From NCBI RefSeq assembly GCF_009834515.1, contig NZ_CP019426.1:3957501-4021500 (forward strand): 64,000 nucleotides of DNA, read 5' to 3'. Source of the stretch: Pseudomonas sp. R84 (GTDB lineage: Bacteria; Pseudomonadota; Gammaproteobacteria; Pseudomonadales; Pseudomonadaceae). Positions 43,282 to 53,271 of this stretch are shown one piece after another. Within the stretch, counting starts at the first letter, position 1, and each line of letters starts with the position of its first letter. Both the position numbers and the translations under genes were made by a program. Under the pieces are notes generated by a model. That model was not told the DNA's origin and made no database searches. It worked only from the letters and a program-made list of their open reading frames with translations.

Positions 43282-43905
43282 ATGACGATTTCCCGACGCG
43301 GATTTCTGATCCTCGGCGCCGTGACCGCCACAGCCTTCGCGATGCCGCCGTTTATCAGCCTCAAGGCCTACGCGGCCAATCTGGAGCAACCGGCCATGAG
43401 CAAAGTGACAATCAACGTCAACGGCAAGCCGCGTGCGCTTGACGTCGACACCCGCACCACCCTGCTTGACGCCCTACGCGAGCACCTGCACCTGACCGGC
43501 AGCAAAAAAGGCTGCGACCACGGCCAGTGTGGCGCCTGCACGGTGATCGCTGATGGCCGACGCATCAACTCATGCCTGACCCTGGCGGTGATGCATGAAG
43601 GCAGCGAGATTACGACCATCGAAGGCCTCGGCATGCCGGACAATCTGCACCCGATGCAGGCCGCGTTCATCAAGCATGACGGCTATCAGTGCGGCTATTG
43701 CACACCGGGGCAGATCTGCTCGGCAGTGGCGGTGATCAAGGAAATCCGCGATGGCATCCCCAGCCACGTCAGTGAAAGCCTCACCGAGGCGCCGCAGTTG
43801 ATCGCCAGCGAATTTCAGGAACGCATGAGCGGCAATATCTGCCGCTGCGGCGCTTACTCGAACATCATTGAAGCCATCACCGAAGTCGCGGAGGTGCCGG
43901 CATGA
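43282..43905 (+). CDS. paoA: Aldehyde oxidoreductase 2Fe-2S subunit PaoA-like
   Basis: A 207-residue iron-sulfur subunit of the xanthine-oxidase family. A Tat signal is at the start ([20 protein letters not shown]). The plant-type 2Fe-2S cysteines are in [12 protein letters not shown] and the second cluster is in [12 protein letters not shown] and [10 protein letters not shown]. The Tat signal indicates a folded periplasmic complex, as for E. coli PaoABC, which oxidises aromatic aldehydes. It overlaps paoB by 4 bases. The enzyme needs molybdenum cofactor (in E. coli the cytosine dinucleotide form); no mocA or paoD chaperone gene is in the window. Confidence 0.93.
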   Translation: MTISRRGFLILGAVTATAFAMPPFISLKAYAANLEQPAMSKVTINVNGKPRALDVDTRTTLLDALREHLHLTGSKKGCDHGQCGACTVIADGRRINSCLTLAVMHEGSEITTIEGLGMPDNLHPMQAAFIKHDGYQCGYCTPGQICSAVAVIKEIRDGIPSHVSESLTEAPQLIASEFQERMSGNICRCGAYSNIIEAITEVAEVPA

Positions 43906-44858
43906 GACCGTTCAATTACAGCCGCGCCGACTCCCCCGCCGCTGCCGCTGCGCAAGCCGCACAGGTCGAAGGCGCACGCTTCATCGCTGGCGGCACCAAC
44001 CTGCTGGACTTGATGAAACTCGACATCGAAACCCCAATGCACCTGATCGACGTCAATCACCTTGGCCTGGACCAGATCGAAGCCACGCCTGAAGGCGGCT
44101 TGCGCATCGGCGCGCTGGTGCGCAACACCGATCTGGCGGCCGACGCGCGCATCAGAAAAGACTACGCCCTGCTCTCCCGCGCTTTGCTCGCCGGGGCCTC
44201 CGGGCAGTTGCGCAACATGGCGAGCACCGCCGGCAACCTGCTGCAACGCACGCGCTGCCCGTACTTCTACGACACCAATCAGGCCTGCAACAAACGCCAA
44301 CCCGGCAGCGGTTGTGCAGCGATTGCCGGGGTCAGTCGGCAACTGGGCATCATCGGCGTCAGCGACGCGTGCATCGCGACGCACCCGAGTGACATGGCAA
44401 TTGCCATGCGTGCCCTCGATGCGCAGATTGAAACGGTGAAACCCGACGGCACGACCCGCAGCATTGCGATGGCCGACTTTCATCAGTTGCCCGGCACCAC
44501 GCCGAACATTGAAACCAGCCTCACGCCTGGCGAGTTCATCACCTCGGTGACATTGCCCGCACCGCTCGGCGGAACTCACGTTTATCACAAAGTGCGTGAT
44601 CGCTCCTCCTATGCGTTTGCGCTGGTATCGGTCGGTCTGATCCTGCAAAAGGACGGCAGCGGACGCATCGCCGTCGGCGGTATCGCGCCGAAACCATGGC
44701 GGGTTGAAGCCGCAGAAGCATTGCTGCCGCAAGGCGCCAAAGCCGTCAGCGCACGTCTGCTCGACGGTGCCACGCCGACCCACGACAACCAATTCAAACT
44801 GACCCTGGTCGAGCGCACGCTCGGTTCGGTGTTGGCGCAAGCGAGGGATGAAGCATGA
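43902..44858 (+). CDS. paoB: Aldehyde oxidoreductase FAD-binding subunit PaoB-like
   Basis: A 318-residue FAD subunit starting [17 protein letters not shown] with the flavin motif [17 protein letters not shown]. The four cysteines in [20 protein letters not shown] and SGCAAI mark the extra 4Fe-4S cluster found in PaoB but not in most xanthine dehydrogenases. It transfers electrons from the 2Fe-2S centres. Coupled to paoA and paoC by 4-base overlaps. Confidence 0.92.
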   Translation: MRPFNYSRADSPAAAAAQAAQVEGARFIAGGTNLLDLMKLDIETPMHLIDVNHLGLDQIEATPEGGLRIGALVRNTDLAADARIRKDYALLSRALLAGASGQLRNMASTAGNLLQRTRCPYFYDTNQACNKRQPGSGCAAIAGVSRQLGIIGVSDACIATHPSDMAIAMRALDAQIETVKPDGTTRSIAMADFHQLPGTTPNIETSLTPGEFITSVTLPAPLGGTHVYHKVRDRSSYAFALVSVGLILQKDGSGRIAVGGIAPKPWRVEAAEALLPQGAKAVSARLLDGATPTHDNQFKLTLVERTLGSVLAQARDEA

Positions 44859-47053
44859 AATTCGACACGCCCGCCACCACCAACCCGATCGACCAGTTGA
44901 AGGTCATCGGCCAGCCCACCGACCGCATCGAAGGCCCGTTGAAAACCAGCGGGCAGGCACCCTACGCCTACGAGCAACATGAGGCGGTGGCAAATCAGGC
45001 TTACGGTGTCATGGTCGGCTCGGCCATCGCCAAGGGCCGCATCAACAACATTGATCTTGAACAGGCGAAAGCCGCGCCCGGCGTGCTCGCCATTGTTACC
45101 GCTGCCAACGCCGGCAAGCTCGGCAAGGGCAAATACAACGCTGCGCATTTATTGGCCGGGCCGGAGATTCAGCACTATCACCAGGCGGTTGCGCTGGTGG
45201 TTGCCGAGACGTTCGAGCAAGCCCGGGCGGCTGCGCAAATGGTCAAAGTCGACTACGTCGCGGCCAAGGGCGAATTCGAGCTGGCCAGCGTGCGAGACCA
45301 AGGCGTCGAGCCGAAAGACGAATTGCCCGACGTCAGCCACGGTGATTTCGCCAAAGCGTTCGCCGCCGCGCCAGTGCAGTTCGACCAGACCTACACCACG
45401 CCGGATCAGTCCCACGCGATGATGGAACCGCACGCCACGCTGGCGGCGTGGAAAGGCGATCAACTGACCTTGTGGACCTCGAATCAGATGATCGCGTGGA
45501 GCGTCGGCGACATCGCCACCACCCTCGGTCTGCCCAAGGAAAAAGTCCGGCTGATGTCGCCGTACATTGGCGGTGGTTTCGGCGGCAAACTATTCGTGCG
45601 CGCCGATGCGATCCTCGCCGCCCTCGGTGCGCGCATGGCTGGCAGGCCGGTGAAGGTCGCCCTCGCCCGCCCGCAGATCGCCAACAACACCACTCACCGT
45701 CCGGCGACGATTCAGCGCATTCGCATGGGCGCGACAGCGGAGGGCAAACTCACCGCGATCGCTCACGAAGGCTGGTCGGGCAATCTGGCGGAAGGCAAAG
45801 TCGAAGTCGCGGCGCAACCAAGCCAGTTGCTGTACGCGGCTGAAAATCGCTTGGTCAGCATGCGCCTCGCGCCGCTGGATCTGCCCGAAGGCAACGCCAT
45901 GCGCGCACCCGGTGAAACCCCGGGGCTGATGGTCCTGGAAATTGCCATGGACGAAATGGCCGAGCAGCTCAAACTTGATCCGGTGCAGTTCCGCATTCTC
46001 AACGACACTCAGGTCGATCCGGTGAAAACCGAGCGACCGTTCTCGCAGCGGCGCCTGATCGAGTGCCTTCGGACCGGCGCCGACAAGTTCGGCTGGAGCC
46101 AGCGCAATGCGCAGCCGGGTACACGTCGCGAAGGTCGCTGGCTGATTGGCATGGGGGTCGCGGCGGCGATCCGCAACAACCTGCTGGTCAAGTCCGGTGC
46201 GCGGGTGCGGTTGGAGCGCGACGGCAAGATCACGGTGGAAACCGACATGACGGATATCGGCACCGGCAGTTACACGATCATCGCGCAGACGGCAGCCGAA
46301 ATGATGGGCGTTGGCTTGAAGGATGTGAGCGTGCATCTGGGCGATTCGAGCTTTCCGGTGTCGGCAGGCTCCGGTGGGCAATTCGGCGCCAACTGCTCGA
46401 CCGCCGGGGTATACGCCGCGTGCATGAAACTGCGTGAGGCGGTGGCTGGCAAGTTGGGCATGGCGGCGGATCAGGCGGAGTTTGTCGACGGTCAGGTGCG
46501 GCTCGGCGACAAGAGCCTGCCGATGCGCAACGCTGCGCAGGACGGCGTTGTGGTGGCTGAGGACAGCATCGAATTTGCCGACCTGGCCGAGCAGTATCAG
46601 CAGTCGACCTTTGGTGCGCATTTCGTTGAGGTTGCGGTGGATGCGGCGACCGGTGAAGTGCGGGTGCGCCGCATGTTGGCGGTGTGCGCGGCCGGGCGGA
46701 TTCTCAACCCGAAAGCGGCGCGCAGTCAGGTGATCGGCGCGATGACCATGGGCGTCGGTGCGGCGTTGATGGAAGAGTTGGCGGTGGACAAGACGCTAGG
46801 GTTTTTCGTCAATCATGATCTGGCCGGGTATGAGGTGCCGGTGCATGCCGACATACCGCATCAGGAGGTGATTTTCCTTGATGAGACCGATCCGGTGTCT
46901 TCGCCGATGAAGGCCAAGGGTGTTGGTGAACTGGGGATTTGCGGGGTTAGTGCGGCGGTGGCTAATGCGATTTACAACGCCACGGGGGCTAGGGTGCGGG
47001 AGTATCCGGTTACGCTGGACAAGATCTTGTCGTCGTTGCCGGAGATGATGTGA
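44855..47053 (+). CDS. paoC: Aldehyde oxidoreductase molybdenum-binding subunit PaoC-like
   Basis: A 732-residue catalytic subunit of the xanthine dehydrogenase family: the N-terminal domain begins with [17 protein letters not shown], cofactor-binding [16 protein letters not shown], VDNxMR-equivalent [12 protein letters not shown], and the end motif [21 protein letters not shown] with the catalytic Glu (VGELG). It oxidises aldehydes to acids at a Mo centre. It is last in paoABC. A tandem of two 178-bp repeats follows. Confidence 0.93.
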   Translation: MKFDTPATTNPIDQLKVIGQPTDRIEGPLKTSGQAPYAYEQHEAVANQAYGVMVGSAIAKGRINNIDLEQAKAAPGVLAIVTAANAGKLGKGKYNAAHLLAGPEIQHYHQAVALVVAETFEQARAAAQMVKVDYVAAKGEFELASVRDQGVEPKDELPDVSHGDFAKAFAAAPVQFDQTYTTPDQSHAMMEPHATLAAWKGDQLTLWTSNQMIAWSVGDIATTLGLPKEKVRLMSPYIGGGFGGKLFVRADAILAALGARMAGRPVKVALARPQIANNTTHRPATIQRIRMGATAEGKLTAIAHEGWSGNLAEGKVEVAAQPSQLLYAAENRLVSMRLAPLDLPEGNAMRAPGETPGLMVLEIAMDEMAEQLKLDPVQFRILNDTQVDPVKTERPFSQRRLIECLRTGADKFGWSQRNAQPGTRREGRWLIGMGVAAAIRNNLLVKSGARVRLERDGKITVETDMTDIGTGSYTIIAQTAAEMMGVGLKDVSVHLGDSSFPVSAGSGGQFGANCSTAGVYAACMKLREAVAGKLGMAADQAEFVDGQVRLGDKSLPMRNAAQDGVVVAEDSIEFADLAEQYQQSTFGAHFVEVAVDAATGEVRVRRMLAVCAAGRILNPKAARSQVIGAMTMGVGAALMEELAVDKTLGFFVNHDLAGYEVPVHADIPHQEVIFLDETDPVSSPMKAKGVGELGICGVSAAVANAIYNATGARVREYPVTLDKILSSLPEMM

Positions 47054-47067
47054 TGACCCGTTAAAAG

Positions 47068-47245
47068 CCCCTCACCCTAGCCCTCTCCCAGAGGGAGAGG
47101 GAACCGATTGGGGGATATTCAGGAGCTGCACCGACTTGAACGTCCTGCTGTGAATCCATAATCGATAGAGCACTTTCAGGTCGATGGATAACGCCAGACA
47201 CCTCGGTCGGCTCCCTCTCCCTCTGGGAGAGGGCTGGGGTGAGGG
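47068..47245. repeat. 178-bp palindromic repeat, copy 4
   Basis: Full copy with both ends and the interior GAATCCATAATCGAT and TTTCAGGTCGATG. Its right end is shared with copy 5, which follows directly. Confidence 0.85.
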
Positions 47246-47391
47246 AAACTGGAGAATTTCACCGACTTGAACGTCCTGTTGTGAATCCATAATCGACACA
47301 GCCATTTCAGGTCGATGTATGACGCAAGACACTGCGGTCGGCCCCCTTTCCCTACGAGCGGTCCGACGTTTCGGGAGGGCTGGGGTGAGGG
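47246..47391. repeat. 178-bp palindromic repeat, copy 5 (tandem, altered end)
   Basis: Repeats the interior of copy 4 (TTTCACCGACTTGAACGTCC ... TTTCAGGTCGATG). In its right terminal hairpin the loop is replaced by CTACGAGCGGTCCGACGTTTC. With copy 4 it fills the 345-bp gap between paoC and the cupin gene. Confidence 0.8.
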
Positions 47392-47398
47392 AAGCGCT

Positions 47399-47875
47399 TC
47401 ACTCGGATCGCGGATATTGCTCGGCACTCACCTGCTCCATCCACTCCACCACCTTGCCATCGAGCACTTCAGCAATCGCGATATGCGTCATCGCCGTGGT
47501 CGACGCCGCCCCATGCCAATGCTTGGCCCCCGGCGAAATCCACACCGTATCCCCAGGACGAATCTCACGCACCGGCTGCCCCCACTCCTGCACAAAACCG
47601 GAACCGGCCGTGACGATCAAGGTCTGTCCCAACGGATGCGTATGCCACGCGGTACGCGCGCCCGGCTCAAACGTCACCGTCGCACCACTGACCCGCGCCT
47701 CGTCTGTGCCTTTGAACGGCGCATCGACGCGGACCGTGCCCGTGAACCAGTCCGCCGGGCCTTTGGCCGAAGGTTGCGAGCCATTGGGCGTGACCGTCAC
47801 ACGTGGGTTTTCATTGGCCTGTACCTCACCCGCCAACAGGGAAAGGGTCAACGCAGAAGCGGCAATCGGGTTCAT
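47399..47875 (-). CDS. Secreted cupin-domain protein
   Basis: A 158-residue single-cupin protein with an N-terminal signal peptide ([20 protein letters not shown]). The metal-binding cupin motifs are [17 protein letters not shown] and [16 protein letters not shown]. It resembles the (R)-mandelonitrile-lyase/YhhW-like quercetinase-type small cupins often found beside LysR genes. It is transcribed divergently from the LysR gene at 47973 with a 97-bp gap, so it is a likely target of that regulator. The reaction is unknown. Confidence 0.85.
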   Translation of the reverse strand: MNPIAASALTLSLLAGEVQANENPRVTVTPNGSQPSAKGPADWFTGTVRVDAPFKGTDEARVSGATVTFEPGARTAWHTHPLGQTLIVTAGSGFVQEWGQPVREIRPGDTVWISPGAKHWHGAASTTAMTHIAIAEVLDGKVVEWMEQVSAEQYPRSE

Positions 47876-47972
47876 GGCAATTCCTCCAGATAATCAATGC
47901 CACTACTTTACCCAGCCGCACTCTTCTGATAATCGACTAGAATTCGAAAAAACTTATGCAGGACACTCATCA

Positions 47973-48866
47973 ATGCTTCGGGAAAACGCCACCGACCTGC
48001 TCGCCTTCCTCGCCGTCGCCCGCGAGCGCAGCTTCACCAAAGCCGCGGCCAAACTCGGCGTTTCGCAATCGGCACTGAGCCATACCATCCGCGCCCTCGA
48101 AGCGCGGTTGGGCTTGCGCCTGCTGACTCGCACTACCCGCAGCGTTTCGCCGACCGAGGCCGGCGAACACCTGCTGCAAACCATCGGCCCACGCTTCGAA
48201 GAGATCGAACTGGAACTCGCGGCGCTGAGCAACCTGCGCGACACCCCGGCGGGCAAGATCCGCCTCAACGCCACCGACCATTCGCTGGACTGGCTGCTGC
48301 GCCCGGTGCTCAAGGAGTTTCTGCCCAAGTATCCGGACATCAGCGTCGAAGTCAGCTGCGACTATGGTTTCGTCGACATCGCCGGGCAAGGTTTCGACGC
48401 CGGCGTGCGCCTGGGCGAAGACGTCGCGCAAGGCATGATCGCCACCCGCATCGGCCCCGACATGCGCATGGCGGTGGTCGGCTCACCTGCCTATTTCGCC
48501 AAACGAACCGCGCCGCAAACGCCACGGGATCTGACCGATCAAGCCTGCAACAACCTGCGCCTGCCGACCAACGGCGGGTTGTACAGCTGGGAATTCGAGA
48601 AGGATGGCGAAAGCCTGAAAGTGCGGGTCTCCGGGCAGATCACCCTGAACGGCGTCTACCCGCTGCTCGATGCTGCGCTGGACGGTTTCGGCCTGAGTTA
48701 CATCCCGGAAAACATCGTTGCACCCTATCTGGCCGACGGCCGTTTGCGACAAGTGCTGGAAGACTGGTGCCCGACGTTTGCCGGGTATCACCTGTATTAC
48801 CCGAGCCGACGTCAGGCTGCGCCGGCGTTTGCGTTGTTGCTGGAGGCGTTGCGCTATCGCGGTTGA
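47973..48866 (+). CDS. LysR-family regulator
   Basis: A 297-residue LysR-type protein of the PA0477/YafC-like group. It starts MLRENATDLLAFLAVARERS, has HTH FTKAAAKLGVSQSALSHTIR (about residues 21-40) and TRSVSPTEAGEHLL, then a substrate-binding domain. The frame is open for a long way upstream on the opposite side of the cupin gene, but that part is not coding. Lies between the divergent cupin gene and a convergent aldo/keto reductase, an arrangement often seen for redox-related LysR targets. Confidence 0.9.
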   Translation: MLRENATDLLAFLAVARERSFTKAAAKLGVSQSALSHTIRALEARLGLRLLTRTTRSVSPTEAGEHLLQTIGPRFEEIELELAALSNLRDTPAGKIRLNATDHSLDWLLRPVLKEFLPKYPDISVEVSCDYGFVDIAGQGFDAGVRLGEDVAQGMIATRIGPDMRMAVVGSPAYFAKRTAPQTPRDLTDQACNNLRLPTNGGLYSWEFEKDGESLKVRVSGQITLNGVYPLLDAALDGFGLSYIPENIVAPYLADGRLRQVLEDWCPTFAGYHLYYPSRRQAAPAFALLLEALRYRG

Positions 48867-48885
48867 GCGCCGTCCACGAGATCGA

Positions 48886-49830
48886 TTAACCCAGCAACGC
48901 AATCAACTGATGCCGCTGCGCATCGGTGAGCATCGGCCCGAACCCGGCCTTGGCGTTGTCGGCCATGTAACGTGGATTGCCTGTGCCCGGGATCACGCAA
49001 GTCACCGCCGAATGCGAGAGCAGAAACTTCAATGCCAGTTGCGGCCAACTGTTGACCTGCACATCCGACACCCAGCCAGGCAACGGTTTCCCTCTAAGCC
49101 GCGCCAGCAGTCCCCCGCCACCAAACGGCCGATTACAGATCACTGCGACGCCGCGTTCGCGGCACAAAGGCAAAATACGTTTTTCCACGCCACGGTCATC
49201 GAGGGCGTAATTGATTTGCAGAAAATCCAGTTGTTCGGCCTTCAGCACCGCTTCGACTTCCTCGTAGGCCGAGGGCGTGTAATGGGTGATACCGATGTAA
49301 CGGATGCGCCCTTGGGCTTTCCATTCACGCAGGGTTGGCAGGTGGGTTTGCCAGTCGAGCAGGTTGTGGATCTGCATCAGATCGATGCGTTCGGTGCGCA
49401 GCAGGCTGAACGATTGCTCCATCTGCGCAATGCCCTCCTCGCGTCCGCGCGTCCACACCTTGGTGGCCAGAAACGCCGGCGAACGCGGTTCGTGGATCGA
49501 CAGCAGTTCACCGGTGGTTTCCTCTGCCCGGCCATACATCGGTGAACTGTCGATCAGCGTTCCGCCCTTGGTGAACAGTTCATCGAGCACCGCCGGTAGT
49601 TGCCGATAGGCCGGATCACCGGGGGCGACATCGAAACCGCGATAGGTGCCCAAGCCCACGATGGGTAGCAATTCGGAGCTGGACGGGATGGCGCGGGTCT
49701 GCATGGCGTGGCCTCCGGTGGTCGCGGGCATTGTCGCGGTGGCTAACGCCCGATCAAAGGTGAAGACCGCCGAAACCCCGGCAGCCAGCGTGAGCAATCG
49801 GCGACGGGAGTAACCCTCAGTGTGGCTCAT
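48886..49830 (-). CDS. Exported aldo/keto reductase
   Basis: A 314-residue AKR with a Tat-type signal peptide (YSRRRLLTLAAGVSAVFTFD), so it is probably periplasmic. The catalytic tetrad is visible: Asp and Tyr in LIDSSPMYGRAEET, Lys in LATKVWTRG and His in LMQIHNLLDW. It would reduce aldehydes or ketones with NADPH, though an exported NADPH enzyme is unusual; it may carry bound cofactor. Convergent with the LysR gene, only 19 bases apart. Confidence 0.87.
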   Translation of the reverse strand: MSHTEGYSRRRLLTLAAGVSAVFTFDRALATATMPATTGGHAMQTRAIPSSSELLPIVGLGTYRGFDVAPGDPAYRQLPAVLDELFTKGGTLIDSSPMYGRAEETTGELLSIHEPRSPAFLATKVWTRGREEGIAQMEQSFSLLRTERIDLMQIHNLLDWQTHLPTLREWKAQGRIRYIGITHYTPSAYEEVEAVLKAEQLDFLQINYALDDRGVEKRILPLCRERGVAVICNRPFGGGGLLARLRGKPLPGWVSDVQVNSWPQLALKFLLSHSAVTCVIPGTGNPRYMADNAKAGFGPMLTDAQRHQLIALLG

Positions 49831-49941
49831 GCTGGTTCCCCTGCTGCGTGGATCTGTTGCCGGTTATGTGCATGAGCGGCCGATTGCAGGGCTGGACTAC
49901 ACTGCGACAGCGATCCTTCACACACCGTTAAAAGTAGCCGA

Positions 49942-50712
49942 ATGTCCCGAACCCTGATGTCACTCGTCGCATTGATCGTTGCCGTGTACCTGGTGCTGTG
50001 CGCGGCGCTGTTCTTTTTTCAGCGCTCGCTGATCTATTTTCCGCAGCCCAATGCCGTCACCAGCGCCGATTCACAACTGACCCTGTCGATGCCGGATGCG
50101 CAGGTTTCAGTGGTCACCCGCGAGAGGGTCGGGCCACGGGCGCTGATCTATTTCGGCGGCAATGCCGAGGATGTGTCACGCAATCTGCCGGAGTTTGCCG
50201 AGGCGTTTCCCGAATACGCGGTGTATCTGCTCAACTATCGCGGCTTTGGTGGCAGCAGTGGTTCACCGTCCGAAGCGGCGATTGCCGAGGATGCCCTGGC
50301 GCTGTTCGATCAGGTGTACGCCAGCCACCCGCAGGTTTCGCTCATTGGCCGCAGCCTGGGATCGGGCGTCGCCGTGCGTCTGGCCAGCCAACGGCCGGTG
50401 CAACAGCTGATTCTGGTGACGCCTTACAACAGCCTCGAAGAAATCGCGACACGGCAATACCCGTGGGTGCCGGTGCAGTGGTTGCTCAAGGATCGTTTCG
50501 AATCCGGCAAATACGCCGCACATATCCGCGTGCCGACGTTGCTGCTGGCGGCCAGTGACGACGAGGTGATCCCGCGCGCCAGCACCCAGCGTTTGCTGGA
50601 GAACTTCCCGCAAGGCGTGGCACTGCTCAGAGTGGTGCCGGATTCGGGGCATAACTCGATCTCGGATCGTGCGCAGTATTTGCAGTGGATGGAGGATGTG
50701 TTGAATCGCTGA
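49942..50712 (+). CDS. Membrane-anchored alpha/beta hydrolase
   Basis: A 256-residue hydrolase with an N-terminal membrane anchor (LMSLVALIVAVYLVLCAALF). The fold begins at RALIYFGGNAEDVSRNLPEF; the nucleophile elbow is LIGRSLGSGVAVRL (Ser in GRSLGSG), the acid is the Asp in LLAASDDEVIP and the His is in VPDSGHNSI. This is the bem46/ABHD13-like group (DUF-type alpha/beta hydrolases). The substrate is unknown; active site could face the periplasm. Confidence 0.88.
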   Translation: MSRTLMSLVALIVAVYLVLCAALFFFQRSLIYFPQPNAVTSADSQLTLSMPDAQVSVVTRERVGPRALIYFGGNAEDVSRNLPEFAEAFPEYAVYLLNYRGFGGSSGSPSEAAIAEDALALFDQVYASHPQVSLIGRSLGSGVAVRLASQRPVQQLILVTPYNSLEEIATRQYPWVPVQWLLKDRFESGKYAAHIRVPTLLLAASDDEVIPRASTQRLLENFPQGVALLRVVPDSGHNSISDRAQYLQWMEDVLNR

Positions 50713-50799
50713 ACCAAGTCCCGATTCTCCAGTCCTATCCGCGCCGCGTTCTGCGGTTCACTCAACTTTGCGCTGTCCTCCTTCAGAGCTGCCCGTCTC

Positions 50800-51666
50800 A
50801 TGCGCCACGCCGTTCGCTCGTCTCGCTTGGTTTCGCTGTGCCTGCTGATCCTTTCGCCGCTGTTCGCTGCAACCGCCCATGCCGGTGCGGAGCGGCAACT
50901 GGTGGCCGCCATCAACGACTATCGCGCCCATCCACAACGTTGCGACCGACGTCCGGCGCAACGCCTGGCGCCGCTGGCGCTGAAGTCGAACCTGGCTTTG
51001 CCGATCGGCTATCGCTACGCCGGGGGCATGCGTGAAGCGTTGAAGTCGTCCGGCTATTCCGCCATCGCGGTGCGCAGTATTCGTGTGGTCGGGGCCGAGG
51101 ACGCCGAAGAGGCTTTCGACCTGCTGCAAGACGAGCACTGCGCCGCGCTGCTGGATGCGAGCTACGCCGACATCGGTGTCAGTCGTTCGCGCAATGAGTG
51201 GCAAGTGGTGTTGGCGCAACCGGTGCTCGACAGCCGCGTTGGCGATAACCGCAGCGTCGGCAAGGCCTTGCTCGCTGAGGTCAACGCCGCGCGTGCCCGG
51301 CCACGGATGTGCGGACGCCAACGCTTCGCCGCCGCCCGGCCACTGAGCTGGAACGCCGCGCTAGGCGCCGCCGCGCAGGGGCACAGCAAAGCCATGGCTT
51401 ACGGCAACTACTTCGCCCACCGCGATCCGGACGGCGACCTGCCCGCCGATCGCGCCCGCGCGGCCGGCTATCGTGGTCGGCAAATCGGCGAAAACATTGC
51501 CGCCGGACAGAGTTCGCCGGGCAAGGCCATGGCCGGATGGCTGGCCAGCCCCGGGCATTGCGCCAACCTGATGAACCCGATGTTCACCCAGGTCGGCGCC
51601 GGGTTTGCCAGTGAGGCGCGCAGTGATGAAGGGGTTTACTGGACGATGCTGTTTGGTGCGCAGTGA
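50800..51666 (+). CDS. Secreted CAP-domain protein with a degenerate N-terminal copy
   Basis: A 288-residue protein with a signal peptide (LVSLCLLILSPLFAATAHAG). The C-terminal half is a clear CAP/SCP domain: AEVNAARARPRMCG, ALGAAAQGHSKAMAYGNYFAHRDPDG, IGENIAAGQSSP and GHCANLMNPMFTQVGAGF. The N-terminal half (AAINDYRAHPQRCDRRPAQR, then ALKSNLALP) looks like a second CAP start without the His/Glu residues, and then diverges. Bacterial CAP proteins of this YkwD type have no settled function. Confidence 0.88.
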   Translation: MRHAVRSSRLVSLCLLILSPLFAATAHAGAERQLVAAINDYRAHPQRCDRRPAQRLAPLALKSNLALPIGYRYAGGMREALKSSGYSAIAVRSIRVVGAEDAEEAFDLLQDEHCAALLDASYADIGVSRSRNEWQVVLAQPVLDSRVGDNRSVGKALLAEVNAARARPRMCGRQRFAAARPLSWNAALGAAAQGHSKAMAYGNYFAHRDPDGDLPADRARAAGYRGRQIGENIAAGQSSPGKAMAGWLASPGHCANLMNPMFTQVGAGFASEARSDEGVYWTMLFGAQ

Positions 51667-51768
51667 TTGGTCGCACAAGCCCCGGTTTCAGGTTTTCCTT
51701 GCGCAATATTGACGGCGATACAACGGCTATCGCGGTCCATCACATTTTCATGACGCTGTGGTGACGGC

Positions 51769-51851
51769 AAAAAGATCGCAGCCTTCGGCAGCTCCTACAC
51801 TGGATTTATGGTTTCCCTGTAGGAGTTGCCGAAGGCTACGATCTTTTGATC
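51769..51851. repeat. Second-class inverted repeat (inverted order)
   Basis: AAAAGATCGCAGCCTTCGGC..TCCTACA then TGTAGGAGTTGCCGAAGGCT..GATCTTTTGATC: here the outer and inner arms are swapped relative to the other copies. Its right end touches the stop codon of the hydrolase gene. Confidence 0.85.
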
Positions 51852-51852
51852 T

Positions 51853-53136
51853 TCAAGCCGCCCGCTGTCCTCCCGCGACCATCGCCGAAGCCGCCAGCAT
51901 TGCGCGCAGCAACACCGCGCACCCGGCCGCCAGATCATCCGGCGCGGCGTTCTCGATTTCGTTGTGGCTGATGCCGCCTTCGCACGGCACGAAAATCATT
52001 CCGGCCGGGCCGAGTTCGGCGAGAAAAATCGCGTCATGGCCGGCGCCGCTGACGATGTCCATATTCGACAAGCCAAGCCCTTTTGCTGCGCTGCGCACCG
52101 CTTCCACACAGCCTTTTTCGAAGTACAGCGGCGGGAAGTCCGCGGTCGGGGTCAGTTCGTAAGTCAGACCGTGTTCTTCGCAAGTGGCGTCGATGACGTG
52201 CTTCACTTCGGCAATCATCGAGTCGAGGCGCGCCGGTTCCAGGTGACGGAAATCGAGAGTCATGCGCACTTCGCCGGGAATGACGTTGCGCGAACCGGGA
52301 TAGGCCTGCAGACAACCGACGGTGCCGCAGGCGTGGGGTTGATGACCGAGGGCGGCGCGGTTGACGGCGCCGACGATCACTGAGGCGCCGACCAGCGCAT
52401 CTTTACGCAGGTGCATCGGCGTCGGGCCGGCATGCGCTTCGACGCCGCGCAGCTTCAGGTCGAACCACTTCTGCCCCAGCGCGCCGAGCACCACGCCGAT
52501 GGTTTTCTGTTCGTCTTCGAGGATCGGGCCTTGTTCGATGTGCGCCTCGAAATAGGCACCGACCTTGTGCCCGCTGACTTTACGCGGACCGGCGTAGCCG
52601 ATGGCATTCAGCGCTTCGCCAACGGTGACGCCATCGGCATCGACTTTGGCGAGGGTTTCTTCGAGGGTGAATTTCTCGGCGAACACGCCCGAGCCCATCA
52701 TGCACGGGGCGAAGCGCGAGCCTTCTTCGTTGGTCCAGACCACCACTTCCAGCGGCGCTTCGGTTTCCACACCGAGGTCGTTGAGCGTGCGCAGCACTTC
52801 GACACCGGCCAGTACGCCGAAGCAACCATCGAATTTTCCACCGGTGGGTTGGGTGTCGATGTGGCTGCCGGTCATTACCGGTGGCAGGCTGGGATTGCGC
52901 CCGGGGCGGCGGGCGAAGATGTTGCCGACGGCATCGACCGTGACGCTGCATCCGGCGTCCTTGCACCATTGCACGAACAGGTCGCGGGCCTGGCGGTCGA
53001 GGTCAGTGAGGGCGAGGCGACAGACCCCGCCCTTGACCGTGGCGCCGAGTTTGGCCAGTTCCATGAGCGACGCCCACAAGCGATCGCGGTTGATGTGCTG
53101 ATGGGTTGATTGCAGAACGTCTGCGGCTGCGTTCAT
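51853..53136 (-). CDS. hyuC: N-carbamoyl-beta-alanine amidohydrolase (beta-ureidopropionase, M20 family)
   Basis: A 427-residue Zn-dependent hydrolase of the AllC/HyuC/PydC group. Metal ligands are in GSHIDTQPTGGKFDG, TNEEGSRF, EAHIEQGP and GISHNEIEN. It hydrolyses N-carbamoyl-beta-alanine to beta-alanine, CO2 and ammonia, the last step of reductive uracil degradation. AllC-type allantoate amidohydrolase is a close alternative, but a dihydropyrimidinase and PreTA in the same cluster decide for the pyrimidine role. It follows the NCS1 transporter gene leftward, with a REP pair between. Confidence 0.9.
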   Translation of the reverse strand: MNAAADVLQSTHQHINRDRLWASLMELAKLGATVKGGVCRLALTDLDRQARDLFVQWCKDAGCSVTVDAVGNIFARRPGRNPSLPPVMTGSHIDTQPTGGKFDGCFGVLAGVEVLRTLNDLGVETEAPLEVVVWTNEEGSRFAPCMMGSGVFAEKFTLEETLAKVDADGVTVGEALNAIGYAGPRKVSGHKVGAYFEAHIEQGPILEDEQKTIGVVLGALGQKWFDLKLRGVEAHAGPTPMHLRKDALVGASVIVGAVNRAALGHQPHACGTVGCLQAYPGSRNVIPGEVRMTLDFRHLEPARLDSMIAEVKHVIDATCEEHGLTYELTPTADFPPLYFEKGCVEAVRSAAKGLGLSNMDIVSGAGHDAIFLAELGPAGMIFVPCEGGISHNEIENAAPDDLAAGCAVLLRAMLAASAMVAGGQRAA

Positions 53137-53192
53137 GGGGATCTCCTCAGGCTGCTTTTCTTATGGATATTGCTCTGGTGTCTGGTAGATCG

Positions 53193-53262
53193 CATTCGCG
53201 AGCAGGCTCGCTCCCACAGGGAAAATGCATTCCAAATGTGGGAGCGAGCCCGCTCGCGAAGA
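53193..53262. repeat. REP-type inverted pair (tail-to-tail)
   Basis: CATTCGCGAGCAGGCTCGCT and its inverse, between the transporter and hyuC genes. Confidence 0.9.
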
Positions 53263-53271
53263 GGCCATCCG

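Noticed and set aside
47319..48866. A 515-codon plus-strand frame ending as the LysR regulator
   Set aside because: The first part lies opposite the cupin gene and has no protein character; the LysR start at 47973 gives the exact family N-terminus.
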